This document shows positions 36,601 to 48,846 of a stretch of 64,000 nucleotides of DNA, one piece after another. Below the pieces are notes generated by a model. The model was not told the origin of the DNA. It saw only the letters and a program-made list of their open reading frames with translations, and did no database searches. Position 1 is the stretch's first letter. Each line of letters begins with the position of its first letter. Origin of the DNA: Biscogniauxia marginata (taxonomy: Eukaryota; Ascomycota; Sordariomycetes; Xylariales; Xylariaceae); assembly GCA_022695795.1 (NCBI GenBank), contig MU404056.1:310001-374000 (forward strand), given 5' to 3'. The translations under genes were made by a program, and so were the position numbers.

Positions 36601-36919
36601 GCAACATGGTAAAACAATCGGTGGAAGTAAGTCGTTTGCTCCCAAGACGAAAGCTGCGAGACAGTCAATGAATACGATTGTTAATAAATCACAGGCCCAT
36701 AACTTCTTTCCAGCACTAGAATTAGAGTGGTTCACGACGACAGCTTTTAACCATGGCGTCGATCTTTATAGCAGTCATGATGATGACCAGAGCAAGAAGT
36801 GGCTTGCCCATGCGTTCACACTAGCTCATTATCACCAGGACGGCGGCGTTTTGGAGCAGCAACTACAAGAGAAACACACAAACCTCAAGTGGGATGACTC
36901 ACAGGTAAATGTGCTTTGA
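33629..36919 (+). CDS. SPO22/ZIP4-like meiosis protein, with in-frame stop at 36281
   Basis: Nine exons (33629-33689, 33760-34110, 34175-34326, 34377-35114, 35167-35288, 35339-35766, 35823-36389, 36451-36626, 36695-36919) join in frame to about 939 codons, normal for fungal SPO22/ZIP4. The family is a helical TPR-repeat protein of the synapsis-initiation machinery that promotes crossovers in meiosis. The SPO22 core (PF08631) covers about residues 190-460, and later blocks such as YSTLRKLVNCIWDLEHFE and KYMRCLLKATLPLEPEIP are typical. A TAG at 36281-36283 interrupts exon 7 between CLKS and DDLAG, where the family context suggests Trp; read literally, the last 200 or so residues are lost. No intron with correct phase removes it. 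The first exon and start are inferred from a phase-matched short intron. It could be a nonsense allele, an error or a young pseudogene. Confidence 0.78.
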
Positions 36920-37599
36920 TTAAAGAAAATTCCTATTGATTTGAAGGTATGAATAACTCATACTCGAGGGGAAAATCTGGAGTTTTCTTCGGGGCATTAA
37001 CCTCTAAGACGGCTCTCATAGCTACTGCAATTCACCACTGCGGGATGTGCTGCGAGTTCAAGTTTACAAAAGGATGTGCAATAAATCACTGCAGAATGTA
37101 TATTGAGCTATAGTCTACTAATCTCAACCACACGTAGCCTCAACGGGATGGTTACCGAGGCAGATGAGTAGACATGCAATGCAAAAGAAGATATATCGTG
37201 CCTGGATATGTAGTAATACCGTGCTTAAGTGCCACTACATACTTCACCTGCGTCAATGGTTTTTGAGACTTCATGGAGTACAAGAGAAGGCCTAGATATA
37301 ACAGTTAGATAAACGTAGCTAACGACTCCCACTGGATTAATTCAGCGGCTTCATTTTGTTTAAAATAAGAAATGCACGAGACAAGTTTAGTTTCGTTGTC
37401 TCAGAACCTGGTCATGACGTCTTCGACTATTTCTCCTCCTACGCCACGCACAATGCAAGATCCGCAACAAAGGACGCAGCGGTGTAGGTCGGCCTACTAT
37501 CACCTACTTCTTGTTTAAGAAGCATACCTAATCCCAAACATCGGCATATTTACTACATCGAATAAACATAGAGGCGTAAATCACAGAAAATTTGCCAAA
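36920..37599. other. Intergenic, nothing recognised
   Basis: This 680 bp AT-leaning spacer lies between the SPO22-like gene and the DUF3140 gene. It presumably contains the SPO22-like 3' end and the DUF3140 promoter. No repeat or ORF of note. Confidence 0.5.
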
Positions 37600-38361
37600 A
37601 TGGTCAAGGACGAGCAGACAGTCATTAGGTGAGTTTTGGCTCCTGACATGTACCCCCTAAGAGACAGATACCCAGGTCTCGAAAATGTACCTCGCAGCAA
37701 AACTGGGCTTTGCTGACTCGGTTATTTCTCTCTCTCTCCTCGGCAGGGAGTTCAACGAGATCGTCAACATGTCGGCCTCGGATCTCGAGGCCTGGCTGGA
37801 GGAGGAATCGTCGCAATCGGCGGGGTGGAGCAAGGATGACGGTTCGGGCGAGACTGTCGGACATGAGAGGTACGTATAGTTTTCTGGTTTCTCTCTCGCT
37901 CTGTCCGTGTGTTTGCCTGTCTGTATGTCTTCCGCTCTCCAGTTATAGAGGAGCGGAGCGGATAGAGTAGAAGGAAGCACGTATGCTTTATACGTCGGCA
38001 TATCACGCCGGCATAGGGGCCCATTAATAAGAGAGAACCTTATAAAGAATAATTACCGACTAGCCAACTCCCCCCCAGACATACAATCATATCATGACAA
38101 GGGACAATTTACATAACTGACAAAAAGCTCATACGCGGCGAAATACGTATATTACACAGCGGGCGCAAGATCGTCGAGATCCTCAAGAAGGAACCCGGGG
38201 ACTACGGCGCGGGCGACGTCGCCCACATGCGCCGCGTCGTCGCGTACTGCAGGAGGCACCTCGCGCGGGGAGAAGAAGAAGGCAGGGCGGCGCGGGACCC
38301 GGAGAGCAGGAGCGCGCGGAGCTTGAAGAATTGGGGCCATGATCCCGCGAAGGCGGCTTGA
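37600..38361 (+). CDS. DUF3140-family small protein
   Basis: Three exons (37600-37628, 37747-37869, 38160-38361) encode 117 aa with all junctions in phase and GT-AG ends. The protein reads FNEIVNMSASDLEAWLEEES, then GRKIVEILKK, HMRRVVAYCRRHLAR and a C-terminal SLKNWGHDPAK segment, the layout of DUF3140 proteins, found in fungi and bacteria. The function is unknown; the small acidic/basic helical protein has no signal or membrane segment. The 290 bp second intron is long for this window. Exon 3 is strikingly GC-rich. The C-terminal LKNWGHDP block supports the chosen stop. Confidence 0.8.
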
Positions 38362-39202
38362 TTTATAAAAATTGGGATGAGATGGGGGATATATTAGGTA
38401 GGAAGGGAGGTTATGGTGGCTTGATGGTGATCGTGCTTCTATCGGTAACGTCAGGAACTACAGCTGGTTGGCCAGTATCTCTCCCCTCTCACTCTCTCTC
38501 TTAGAACCGCATAGACTGGGTACCTTAGGTATATAATATTAACTATAACGCCTTATGCTCGGTTCGCAGCTAGTTTCCACATCGGGACTGGGTTTCTGTC
38601 GAAATAGCGCTGGATTATAAAGCAAGTCAAGAAGGGGGTTAAAAAAAAGGGGGGGGGGGGTGGGGGGAGAAGGGGAACTAAAAAAGAGTACTGACATGAT
38701 GGCGTATAGAAAAAAAAAAACCGGGCGGGGAGCTTTTTTTTTTTTCTCCTTGGCAAGTTGATGGAAATGGAACTGAACTTGACTGCTAGTGAGTATATGA
38801 CGTTTTTCATTATCTATCTGAGTGCCTAGGGCACCCAAGGTACCTAGACTAAGCTGTGGGTAGTGTCGTATCGTAAATCTCGCCGAGATGGTCGGTAAAT
38901 TGAAGTATAGGTTCGGAAACTCCTCAGTGCTCGTGTAAAGGAAAACATTAATAATAATGTGTAGGTATTATATGAATATGATGTGATGCTCGATGGGACC
39001 GTCTTGTAGTATTCTAGTTAGGGAGTATAAATTATGTCGATATTTCTGCTTGCCTCCCTCCTTTTTGAATCTCTCTCTCTCTCAATCATTAGATGAAAGT
39101 TAATCGAGTTTCTTCTTCTTACCCTCACCCCCGAGTAGTGTCAACAAGTAAGCCAAAAATCTGAAGAAGAAGAAAAAAAAAAGAGAATACGTTTTTAGAG
39201 CA
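38362..39202. other. Intergenic with homopolymer runs
   Basis: Holds A8-G13-type mixed tracts at about 38641-38668, A/T runs near 38709-38750 and a (CT)n repeat at about 39071-39085. Open frames here arise from these low-complexity tracts. No gene is supported. Confidence 0.5.
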
Positions 39203-39351
39203 ATGGTGACGATAGCCATAACCGGCGCCTCGGGCAAACTCGGCGGCGCGACGCTCTCGGCGCTCCTCTCGCGCCCGCTCCTCCTGCCCCCCTCCTCCAC
39301 CGTCATCGCGCTGACGTCCTCGCACCCCGGAAGCCCGACCTGGGCCGCGCT

Positions 39352-39383
<32 letters not shown>

Positions 39384-40484
39384 GCCACGGCCCCGCGGCC
39401 GCCGCCGCGGTACAGATCCGGCACGCGAGCTTCGACTCCTCCTCCTCCTCCTCCTCCTCCTCCTCGGCGTCCTCGTTCGCGGACGCGCTGCGCGGCGTCG
39501 ACAAGCTCTTCCTCGTCTCGACGCCGCGGATCGAGCTCGACTTCAACGACGCCCCGCCGGGAAGGGGCCGCGAGGCCCACCACGAGGTCGCGATCGACGC
39601 CGCCGTCGCGGCCGGCGTGCGGCACATCTACTACTCGAGCCTCGCGTTCGCGTGGGACGCTTCCGGAGCGGGAGCGGGAGCGGGAGCGGGAGCGGGAGCG
39701 GGAGTAGGNNNNNNNNNNNNNNNNNNNNNNNNNNNNNNNNNNNNNNNNNNNNNNNNNNNNNNNNNNNNNNNNNNNNNNNNNNNNNNNNNNNNNNNNNNNN
39801 NNNNNAGGGACGGGAGTAGGGACGGGAGTAGGGACGGGAGTAGGGACGGGAGTAGGGACGGGAGTAGGGACGGGAGTAGGGACGGGAGTAGGGACGGGAG
39901 TAGGGACGGGAGTAGTAGGGAGCCAGAGCAAGGCCGCCGTGATGACGGCGCACCTGCGCACGGAGGCGTACCTGCGCGAGGGGCTGTACGCCGAGTCCTG
40001 GCCGCTGTACCTGGGGTACTACTCTCTCGCGCCGGCGCCGGGCGACGACAGGAAGGTCGTCCGGATCCCGTCGGGCGACGGCAGGGTCTGCTGGACGGCG
40101 ATCGCGGACCTGGGGCTCGCGAGCGCGCTCGTGCTGGCTGCGGAGCCGGGGAACGGGGACGGGGACGAGTACGCCGGGCGCACGTTCTACCTGTCCACGC
40201 GCCCCGGGGCGGCGAGGACGGTGGCGGAGGTCGCGGCGCTGGTCGGCCGCGCCAGGGGGGAGGAGGTCAGGGTGGAGGTAGGCCCGCGCGATGAGGTCGA
40301 GCGGTATTACGTCCGAGAGCGCGGCATGGCGGAACCGTACGTGCGCTGGTGGTCGAGCACGTACGAGGCCCTAAGGGATGGTGAGGCGCTAGTTGATGAC
40401 CCGACGCTGGAACGGCTGCTAGCGAGCGTGGGGGTGACGCCGACGGGTATAGAGGGGATTGTGGAGAGGATGGTGAAGGGGTGA
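39203..40484 (+). CDS. NmrA-like NAD(P)-binding protein, interrupted by assembly gap
   Basis: The start MVTIAITGASGKLGGATLSA carries a GxxGxxG dinucleotide-binding turn at residues 7-13. The SSLAFAWD segment before the gap, and SKAAVMTAHLRTEAYLREG plus SWPLYLGYYS after it, match the NmrA/NAD(P)H-quinone-oxidoreductase-type atypical short-chain dehydrogenases. Such proteins sense or use NAD(P)H in the cytosol; the substrate is unknown. The reading frame before the gap differs by one from that after it (stop at 40482-40484), so the 97 unknown bases (39709-39805) cannot be the true gap length if the gene is intact. Unusual are a run of about 10 TCG Ser codons (39352-39381), a second poly-Ser tract and a coding minisatellite at the gap. 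Confidence 0.78.
39664..39915 (+). repeat. GC-rich minisatellite flanking an assembly gap, within a CDS
   Basis: The left side is a hexamer array of GGAGCG (to about 39708), encoding Gly-Ala. After 97 Ns (39709-39805), the right side is a 12 bp array of GGGACGGGAGTA repeated about nine times (39806-39915), encoding Gly-Thr-Gly-Val in the frame that continues into the NmrA-like C-terminal half. The gap probably results from the array. Confidence 0.9.
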
Positions 40485-41007
40485 GTACCTCACCTAGATG
40501 ATTGGATGACTGGTACGAGGTATGAGTGTAAATAGGTATTTATTCGGGGTATGTTCTACGAGAACAATAAGAGTATATATAGAATGGCTATTGTGTTATC
40601 CCCCGAGTTATAGTCCGAATAGCTATATTTAACTTACTTAACTTACCCATTCGGTAGTCAAGCCATGTAAATCCTATAACTGAACTTTAAGCCACACAAG
40701 TCGTATATACTATAGCAACTACTAAACACACCTTACGAATAAGCATAGCAGCTTTCTCGTTAATCCATACAGCAGAGGCTCAGTTACATTTTGTCCCAAA
40801 ACGAATCAATCATATTAATCCTCGTTAGGCGCCCTGGGCAGTAGTGACATGCTAGCATCCGATAACAGTGCAAGGACACTATACCTAGATCGATCCCTCA
40901 ACAAGTCCCTATCCCATCCATTCGTCCATCCATTCCCGTCTCCAGTCGCATATCACCAACACGCCCGCCCTCGCCCCCCCCCCCCGGGGAAAAACCACCC
41001 AACCTCC
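40485..41007. other. Intergenic between convergent NmrA-like and xanthine dehydrogenase genes
   Basis: This is the shared 3' region of two converging genes. A C-run of about 11 is seen near 40975-40985. No gene or RNA was identified. Confidence 0.5.
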
Positions 41008-44000
41008 CTAAATAGCGATAAAGAAATTCTTCTCCCCCTCCTTAGGCACGACCCTCGCGCGCTCCATAATCGGGTCCACGCACGCCAACCGGATCCTCTC
41101 GGGCGTGGCCGGGCTCTCGAGCCTCAGCAGACCGTCCCGTTCGCCGCCGCCGCCCTCAGCGTCGCGGAGCGCAGCCTCGACGCCGTACTCCGCGCGCGCC
41201 GCCTTGAGCGCGTCGCGGATGGCGAAGAAGACGGCGCTCCCCATGAACAGCGGCGGCTCGCCGACGCCGCGGCTGCGCTGGATCGTACGCAGGTTCTCCC
41301 ACGTCACGCCCTTGAGGAGGCTGACGTTGAACACCTGCGGGATGTCGCGGAAGCCCGGGATCTTGTACGCGCCCGGCCCCTTGGTGAACAGGCTGCCGGC
41401 CGCGGGGCCGTTCCGCAGCCAGAGGCTCTCTTCCATGGTGAAGAGGCCCATGCCCTGGATGAAGGCGCCTTCGATCTGGCCGTAGTCCACTGAAGGATTG
41501 ATCGATCGGCCGACGTCCATCTTGATGTCGGCACGCAGGCACGTCCACGTACCCGTAAGGCAGTCGATCTCAACCTCGGTAGCTGCGACGCCTTGCGTAA
41601 AATAGAAGTACATCTTGCCAGTATTTTCGCCCCACGTGTAGCCAATTTCAGGGGTCTTGTAGAAGCCGTTGGCGCTCAAGTTTACACGATCGAAATAGGC
41701 CGCATGAGCAAGTTCCTTCATCGTTGCTTGAGGGCCAAGCTTCTCCCGATAAGGGGCCAGTCGAGCATTGATCTGCTCACAGGCATTGAAGACAGCATAT
41801 CCATTGAGATCTGAGGATGCCGAGGCGGCAGTAGGAGACGAGTTTGCCACGGTATTTGTTGAAGTGTCCGAAATATGGACGTCTTCCATCGGTACCTGGA
41901 GTGCTTGAGCAGCGATCGTGACCATCTTAGTGTGAAGTCCCTGACCCATCTCGGTGCCGCCATGGGCAACAAGAACTGACCCGTCATGGTATATGTGTAC
42001 CAGTGCTCCTGCTTGGTTGAGCCATAGCGCAGTGAAAGAGATGCCGAATTTGGTGGGGATAAGTGCAAGGCCTCTCTTCCGCCATCTGTGTGAGGCATTG
42101 AACTCTTCGATGGCTTTGCGGCGGGAAGCATAGTCCGATTCTTCCTGGACCTGCTTATACATAAGTGGCACATGCCAGTCTTGGATGTTTTGGTTAAAGT
42201 GAGTCTCTTCGTTGATTTTGTAGAAGTTGATCTCGCGAAGCTTTTCAACCGGCATGCCAAGACGATCAGCAACTTCAGACATGAATGACTCGTTTATGAA
42301 CATGCCCTGAGGCCCACCGAAGCCACGGAATGCGGTGTTAGACATGGTATTCGTCTTGCATAGACGGCCTCGTACGTGGACATTAGGAATCTTGTAGCAA
42401 TTGTCGATATGGGCCAAAGCACGCTCGCAAACAGCTGGGCTCAGGTCGAAAGACCAACCAGCATTGTTGAAGACGTCCGCATCAAGGGCTTGGAGTTTGC
42501 CATCCTTATTCACACCGACTTTCCATTTCGCGAGGAAAGGATGGCGTTGTCCAGACATGGCCATATCTTCGTCTCGATTGAGCATACATCTGACTGGGCG
42601 CTTGTTCTTCTGAGCAGCCAATGCCATCATCGTGCTGAGATGAACACATCTGGTTTCTTTACCCCCAAAACCGCCTCCTAGGCGTTTAACGCGAGCAACC
42701 ACTTTATTGGCCTGGACACCTAGGATCTTCGATGCATACACTTGGCTACATAACACTCAGCTTAGGAGACTCAAATATTCCGAGAGGCAACTCACCTTTC
42801 CGTGGGATTTTGGCTACTGGTCCATATCTCCATCTCCCCATCTTCGGGCTTAGGAATTGCAACGCACGCATTAGTTTCAAGGTAGAAGTGTTCTTGCCCG
42901 CCCATTCGCGTTATGCCTGTAAATGTGTAGTCGCAGTTCCTAAAGACCTCTTCCGTATCGCCCTTTTTGATGTACCTAAAAAACTTATGGAAACTCTCCT
43001 TCTCGATCGCCTCTTCCATGGTGAATATAGCTGGAAGGTCTTCGTATTCAATCTTCACTGCTCGGGCACCCTCTGCTGCCCTGGCCTGAGAAGTAGCCAG
43101 AACGATTGCAATAGGCTGTCCCACAGTGAAAACCTCGTCCTCGGCGAAGAATAGATCGTCAAAGTTTGGGGCCCCCCACCTGTTGTCTTCCGGTTTATGC
43201 AAATCAGCCCTGTCTACAATGTCGACGACACCCGGAATATCCAACGCGGCAGAGTAGTTCCTCGACGTAATCTTCGCGTGAGCCCTTGAAGAGAAGACAA
43301 TAGACGCATGAAGCTCATTTTTCAATGGTGGGATATCATCCGTATATTGTGCTTCTCCAGTCGTTTGTTTTAAAGCTGCCAAGTGGTTCGCAGCCTTCCC
43401 AAGTGGCTCTTTGACATAGCTAGCGGTCGCCTCGTGGTCTTTCCAGCCGGTAGAGAGAGCTCTATCAAGCTCTTCAACGGCCTGGCTATCACCATGGTTG
43501 CTCTCGGTGTCAATTCCAGACAGTACATCGTGGTAGAAACGGTAGAAGAAGCTTAAGGCGAGGGCTTTCCGATACGACGCCATGCCTCCCGGAACGCTGA
43601 AGACAAGGTTGAAGTCTGACTCGAGTGCATTCATAGCTCCCTCCAGGGTATCAGGATGCGCGAACATTTTGCCCACCAGGTACTCGTTCGTCTTTTTGGC
43701 CGCGACAGTAAAGGGTGCCATGCCGCCATAGACGAGATTGCAGTGCTCAACTGTTCCCTTCTGGTCCAAACGAACGTGCAGCGCACCGGTGACAATCGCA
43801 ATATCATCATCCTTCCTTTTTGCTTGTTTGTATGCTCTGAAGTAATCTCCCTTTTCACTGGTCAGTGGGATGCGAATGGATGCAATAATCGCATCCGGTT
43901 CCAAAGCCGTTCGGCGGTAACCCGTAAAGAACGTATCCATAGGGATCTCGTACTCCCTTTCCCGGGACTTAGAAATCAAACAGCACCTTGCCGCCATGAA

Positions 44001-45228
44001 GACGGGGTTCAAGTCAGAGATCGGAGAGGCTGTTACTAGATTGCCAGCAGGAGTTCCAACATTTCGAATTTGTCTTCCGGCAAAGTATTTTAGTTGCTTA
44101 TACATGGCCTGGAAGACCTGGCTCTTGGCTTCACCGTAATGCGCAATAGCTTCTTGACAGATGTTCTCGAGATCCGTGAGAGTGACATTTCCACCAACCT
44201 CTAGATATTCATCCTTCAAGACGTATTGCCGCAATTCTGGGATGTCGCCAACAAATACCGAGACAGGATATTGCAGGGCCTTGAACTTGATCTCGATTTG
44301 AGTTTCTGTGCTCCCGCCTATGATCTTGGCATTCGGATAGACGCTCTTGATCTCTAGGAGCTGATCCAGGGTGACCGGGCGAAGCCATCTCTTCCTCTTG
44401 TTCCCAAAGGATAGGGCCTTGAATTCATGCCTCTTGAGTGACGGGGGGAAGATTAGTTCAGTATCGGGCTTATACTCGATGAAGCCCGGCGGAGTAAATC
44501 TCTTGATGGGCTGCCCATCATCTAGACTCCTACTCTTGCAGCATCCACCATCTGGGCCATTGCCATTCTCCATGCAACAGCCCGATCCGCCATTGGATGA
44601 GCTCTTGCCACAGCCCTTCTTGACAGCAAAGGTCTGGGCAGCGTCCAGAATAGGACGGTAGCCAGTGCAACGACACAGATTCCCATCAAATGCTTCTTCG
44701 ATATCATGTTCATCGGGGCTCTCGTTGTTTCTGAGCAGCGCATACAGACTCATGACGATGCCCGGGGTGCAAAATCCACATTGACTTCCGTTAGTCTTGG
44801 CTATTCGCTCTTGAGCCGGATGGGGCCCCTTCACGTCTCCTATTCCCTCGATCGTTACGACATGTTTCCCGTCGACGCTCGCTAGAGGGGCGAGACACGC
44901 GTTTACGCTGGCGTGGTATATCTTCTTTGTTGTCGGGTTGTATTGGCTGACGACTACTGTACAGGCGCCGCATCCGCCTTCAGCACAGCCGCTGTATGAT
45001 CAATCATTAGCTTATAGCAGTACAAGAGGTAGTCGTCTTAGCCTACAGTTTCGTCCCCGTCAGGCCGATGCCGCGCAGATACTCTAGCAAGGTAACCTCT
45101 GGATCGATCTCGTCTAGCACGACTCGGATGCCGTTGAGGTAGAACCGAAGTGTGTCATCAAAGACAGTTGTCAGAGCAGAGGTCGAAAGGGTTGGGTCCC
45201 TTTCGGGGGAGATGGCAATTGGGGCCAT
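41008..45228 (-). CDS. hxA: Xanthine dehydrogenase (purine hydroxylase I)
   Basis: Three exons (45228-45047, 44991-42796, 42745-41008) encode 1371 aa. The enzyme oxidises hypoxanthine to xanthine and urate with NAD+ in purine catabolism. Seen in order are the plant-type 2Fe-2S centre GCAEGGCGACT (about 62-72), the second cluster with CGFC at 132-135 and CRC at 167-169, the FAD domain (about 220-500, with GGSTETQIEIK and GNLVTASPISDLNPVF), and the molybdopterin part with RLGGGFGGKE (about 818), FRGFGGPQGM, GGTEMGQGLHTK and GVGEPPLF, whose Glu (about 1289) is the catalytic base. All key motifs are present. An in-frame Met eight codons upstream (45252) is an alternative start. The gene is divergent from the aldehyde dehydrogenase gene across 1.9 kb. 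Confidence 0.95.
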
Positions 45229-47093
45229 GTTTCTTGCTTCTCGTTCGAACAAGAGTTCCTAGGATATCATTTAGGTTTAGGGGATGAAGATGTCATCAGG
45301 GGTCCATTTGTCTTGGAACCGGATATGCGGTATCTCACTTGGGAACCGGGAGTAGGATGATAAATTCAGTGAATAGGTAGTTTCTAAAGTGTCACGGGAC
45401 AAGTCTGGATGTGTGCGATGGCAAGTCAACTAGAAATAGGATTGGACATGTCGGAGTGGAGTGGCGATAGGAGTTCTGGGCCATCTGCACCGAAGGTCGA
45501 AGCTCCCCAATCGCCGGGTCCCGATCTATCGTCTCCAATGAGAACTCAGGTACGTATTTGTATGTTCGGAGTACTTATTCATATCGCCATGTAAGCCGAA
45601 GAGAGCAAGTCACGTCCCGTCTGTGAGATATAGTATAAAGCCTCTAGAACAAAGGAGCGAATCAGAAGGGAGACATTCGAAGATAAGATTTAACTTCTGG
45701 GAAGCTGCACGACGTTTAGCGGGGTAGCTAACGATAAGTCGCCTAGCTACCCTGAAAAACGACCCCCGGCGCCCCTCATTCTAGCGGGCTACAGCTATCT
45801 TCGGTGGACTCTCGTCGGCCGGCTCCGTCACTTTCAAGCTTAGACGTTTTATAGCCTTCGTTTTCTGCATTGATACGCTAACTTACATACCTGTATTGAC
45901 GTATGAATATAAACAGTAAGGTTAAAACTGGAAGCATTGAGAGAGAAAAAACCGCCACTCAAGGTGGAGATATCTTGAACAATATACACAGATTATCAAC
46001 ACGAACATTGAAACAGATCAGAGATTGAGCTTATAGAGCTTGAAGTACCCCCGCATTAGCTCGAACAGTTGAACTGACCAATCGAGTCAAACATCAGGTA
46101 AAACTCCATCTTTTCTATTCGATTGTCCCTAATCCCCATTGGCTCGGCATGCTCGACGGCTGTGATAACTCAATCTACTTGCACGATCGATGGTGTGATG
46201 TTGGCGAAGTTTCAACTGCAGAATATCCACTTCATCAGCGTCCTAAACCCTACAGGCGTCCGACGACAACGTCAAATCTAGATACATAGATTGATAGTTA
46301 TTGTGGACATTTTAGCGGATCTTGAGATCCCTTTTCGGGATGCAACGGTCTCTGTTTTGTCTAGTATCCCCAATACATATATGCCTTGCCATGGCCGTCA
46401 TGCTTACTGTACGTAGCCGCCTACTAATGTGCAATGCAGGATACTGGGGTAGGGTCTGATTCCCATTGTAAGGGCTTCATTGACACGACTGGGCATCTTG
46501 GCATCCTAGCATTGCGCATTCTACCCGGCTACAGTGCGATCTACACATCTAAGCCTAAGCCGTATGGACGATGAATGCGCTTTGGCTTTTGTTTAGCTCA
46601 TCCGTGAGGTCGAGCCGAGCTGTCTATATCGACGGATCCATATTGACCCCTTGATTTGCCCCGTTTGAATGCCTACTCGAGAAACTTGCCGGCGGTTCAA
46701 TATATGCCGGGTCAACCCCTCATGCCGCTATATCTAGCCACGGGATTTCTCCCACGACTATGTGGGGGAACCAACTGCCAGCGCTCGGTATACAGGGGTG
46801 ATGGTATCAAGTCCAAGGCAAGGCAAGGGTGATCGACATTAATAATCACATATCTATAACAATGTCTAGCCTCATCTCCACATCAAGATGTTACAGAGCG
46901 CGCGAATTTTTATGTCGACCATTCTTTTTGGCAGGTAGTTTTTGAAGGGGGGCACACCTAGGTAGACCTCGCCGGTTTATTTATTCCAAGTACATCTCGT
47001 GCTTATGAATACTACGTGTTCTCAAGGACTTATGTCTACACGGCAGTTTATACGGCCTCATCCAGAAAAATCTAGCTTACTTAGGTGTCCAAG
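45229..47093. other. Divergent promoter region, hxA / aldehyde dehydrogenase
   Basis: This 1.87 kb stretch lies between the two start codons. In fungi hxA-type genes are induced by the purine regulator UaY and the GATA factor; no UaY site could be confidently assigned by eye. One 61-codon frame (45409-45594) has no resemblance to any family. Confidence 0.45.
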
Positions 47094-48846
47094 ATGCCCT
47101 CAACTACGCTCAACGGCTATGCGGCCTTGAAGTTCTTCAATGTCATTGACGGGAAGCCCCGTACTTCTAAGAATCACGAACAGGTCATCGACCCTCGCAC
47201 CGAAGAACCGCTCTGGGACGTTCCCATTGCGAGCACTCAGGATCTCGACGATGCTGTCGAAGCCGCCACCCGCGCCTTCAAGACCTGGAAGAATACCACG
47301 GTAGCGGAGCGCCAGAAGATCCTTCACGACGTGGCAGAATGCCTCCTCAAAAACCAGGAATTGTTAGCCGATATACTAAGTAGGGAGACCGGAAAGTCGA
47401 AGCCGATGGCTAATGTAGATGTGGACCGAACTGCCTTTCACTACGAATACTACAGTATGCACAGCGCTATTATCATATATGATACGCAGAACATATGACT
47501 AAAGATCTCTCTGTAGCAAACGTCGCACTCGAGGATGAGGTCCAATACGAAGATGACGAGGTCACCGTCATCGGGACCCACGCGCCCATCGGCGTTATGG
47601 GCGCCATCTCTCCTTGGAACTTCCCCTTGCTTCTCAGCAGTGTTAAGGTCGCCTCGGCCCTAGCGACGGGTAACTGCGTCATTATCAAGCCGTCGCCCTT
47701 CACGCCGTACTCACTGCTCAAGTTCTGCGAGCTCGCCCAGCCCTTCCTGCCACCAGGCGTGTTCCAGGCCGTCAACGGCGGCGCCGACCTCGGCGAGGCC
47801 AGTATGTATTTCAAAAATTTATCCCCCGCCCCCCCTTTTTTTGTCCTGTCTCGGGAGCTAGAATTTCCTTATCTCGACAGTTTGAGAGCATTTTTCTCCC
47901 GAGACATGCGTCTAACCCCCTTTTTATTTACTATAAAGGGTAATTTTCAACTGACATTTTCCCCCAGTGACCTTGCACCCGGGAATCCAGCACATTAGCT
48001 TCACGGGCACGAACGCCGTGGGCCAGCGGATCCTGCAGAACTGCGCGCGCAGCCTGAAGCGCGTGGTGCTCGAGATGGCGGGCAACAACGCGTGCATCGT
48101 CTGCGAGGACGTCGACCTCGACGTCGTCGTCCCCCGGGTCGCGTCCGGCTGCTTCTTCCACGCGGGCCAGGTCTGCATCGCCTCGAAGCGCATCTACGTG
48201 CACGAGTCGCTGTACGACCGCTTCCTCGACATGCTCGTCGAGGAGGCGCGCAAGACGTACGTGGTCGACTCGGACGAGGCGGTCCTGTTCGCGCCGCTGT
48301 CCAACAAGGTCAACTTCGAGCGCGCCAAGGGCTTCCTCGAGGACTGCAAGAAGAACGGCTACAACATCGTCGAGGGCGGCGAGGTCAGGACCGGCAAGAA
48401 GGGGTACTGGATGTCGCCGACGATCGTGTCGAAGCCGCCCGACGATTCGTTGCTCGTGAGGGAGGAGCAATTTGGTAAGTCGATTTATCTCCGAGCATGG
48501 CGACATGATGGACATACTTAGTTATGTATGATTATGATAACAACACTAATCCCGGTCATTAGCTCCCATCGCGCCCATCATGTCGTGGACCGACGAGGCG
48601 GACGTGATCGCTCGGTCGAACCTCGACAACGCCGGCCTCGGCGCATCGGTCTACACGAAGGACCTGGACCGCGCGCGGAAGATCGCGAGCCAGCTCGAGG
48701 CGGGCTCTGTCTGGATCAACCGCTTCGAGCGGCCCCACCACGGGGCATACTTCGGCGGCTGGAAGCTGAGCGGGTACGGCGGCGAGCTCGGCAAGCACGG
48801 TCTTTACAATTATTGCCAGATGAAGAGTATACATATCCACAAGTGA
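47094..48846 (+). CDS. NAD(P)-dependent aldehyde dehydrogenase
   Basis: Four exons (47094-47454, 47517-47801, 47968-48474, 48563-48846) encode 478 aa, the normal length of the superfamily. It oxidises aldehydes to acids via a Cys thiohemiacetal. The catalytic Cys285 is in GCFFHAGQVCIASKR and the general-base Glu251 in VVLEMAGNNACI; the cofactor segment GAISPWNFPL and ISFTGT are also present. The C terminus (KLSGYGGELGKHGLYNY) is typical. The subfamily is not resolved; it resembles fungal vanillin/salicylaldehyde-type enzymes more than the mitochondrial ALD5 type. No targeting signal is seen, so it is probably cytosolic. The ATG at 47094 is preferred; the frame upstream of it lacks another ATG. 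Exon 3 is distinctly more GC-rich than exon 1. Confidence 0.87.

Noticed and set aside
39125..39961. 278-codon minus-strand frame
   Set aside because: Antisense shadow of the GC-rich NmrA-like gene, spanning the assembly gap.
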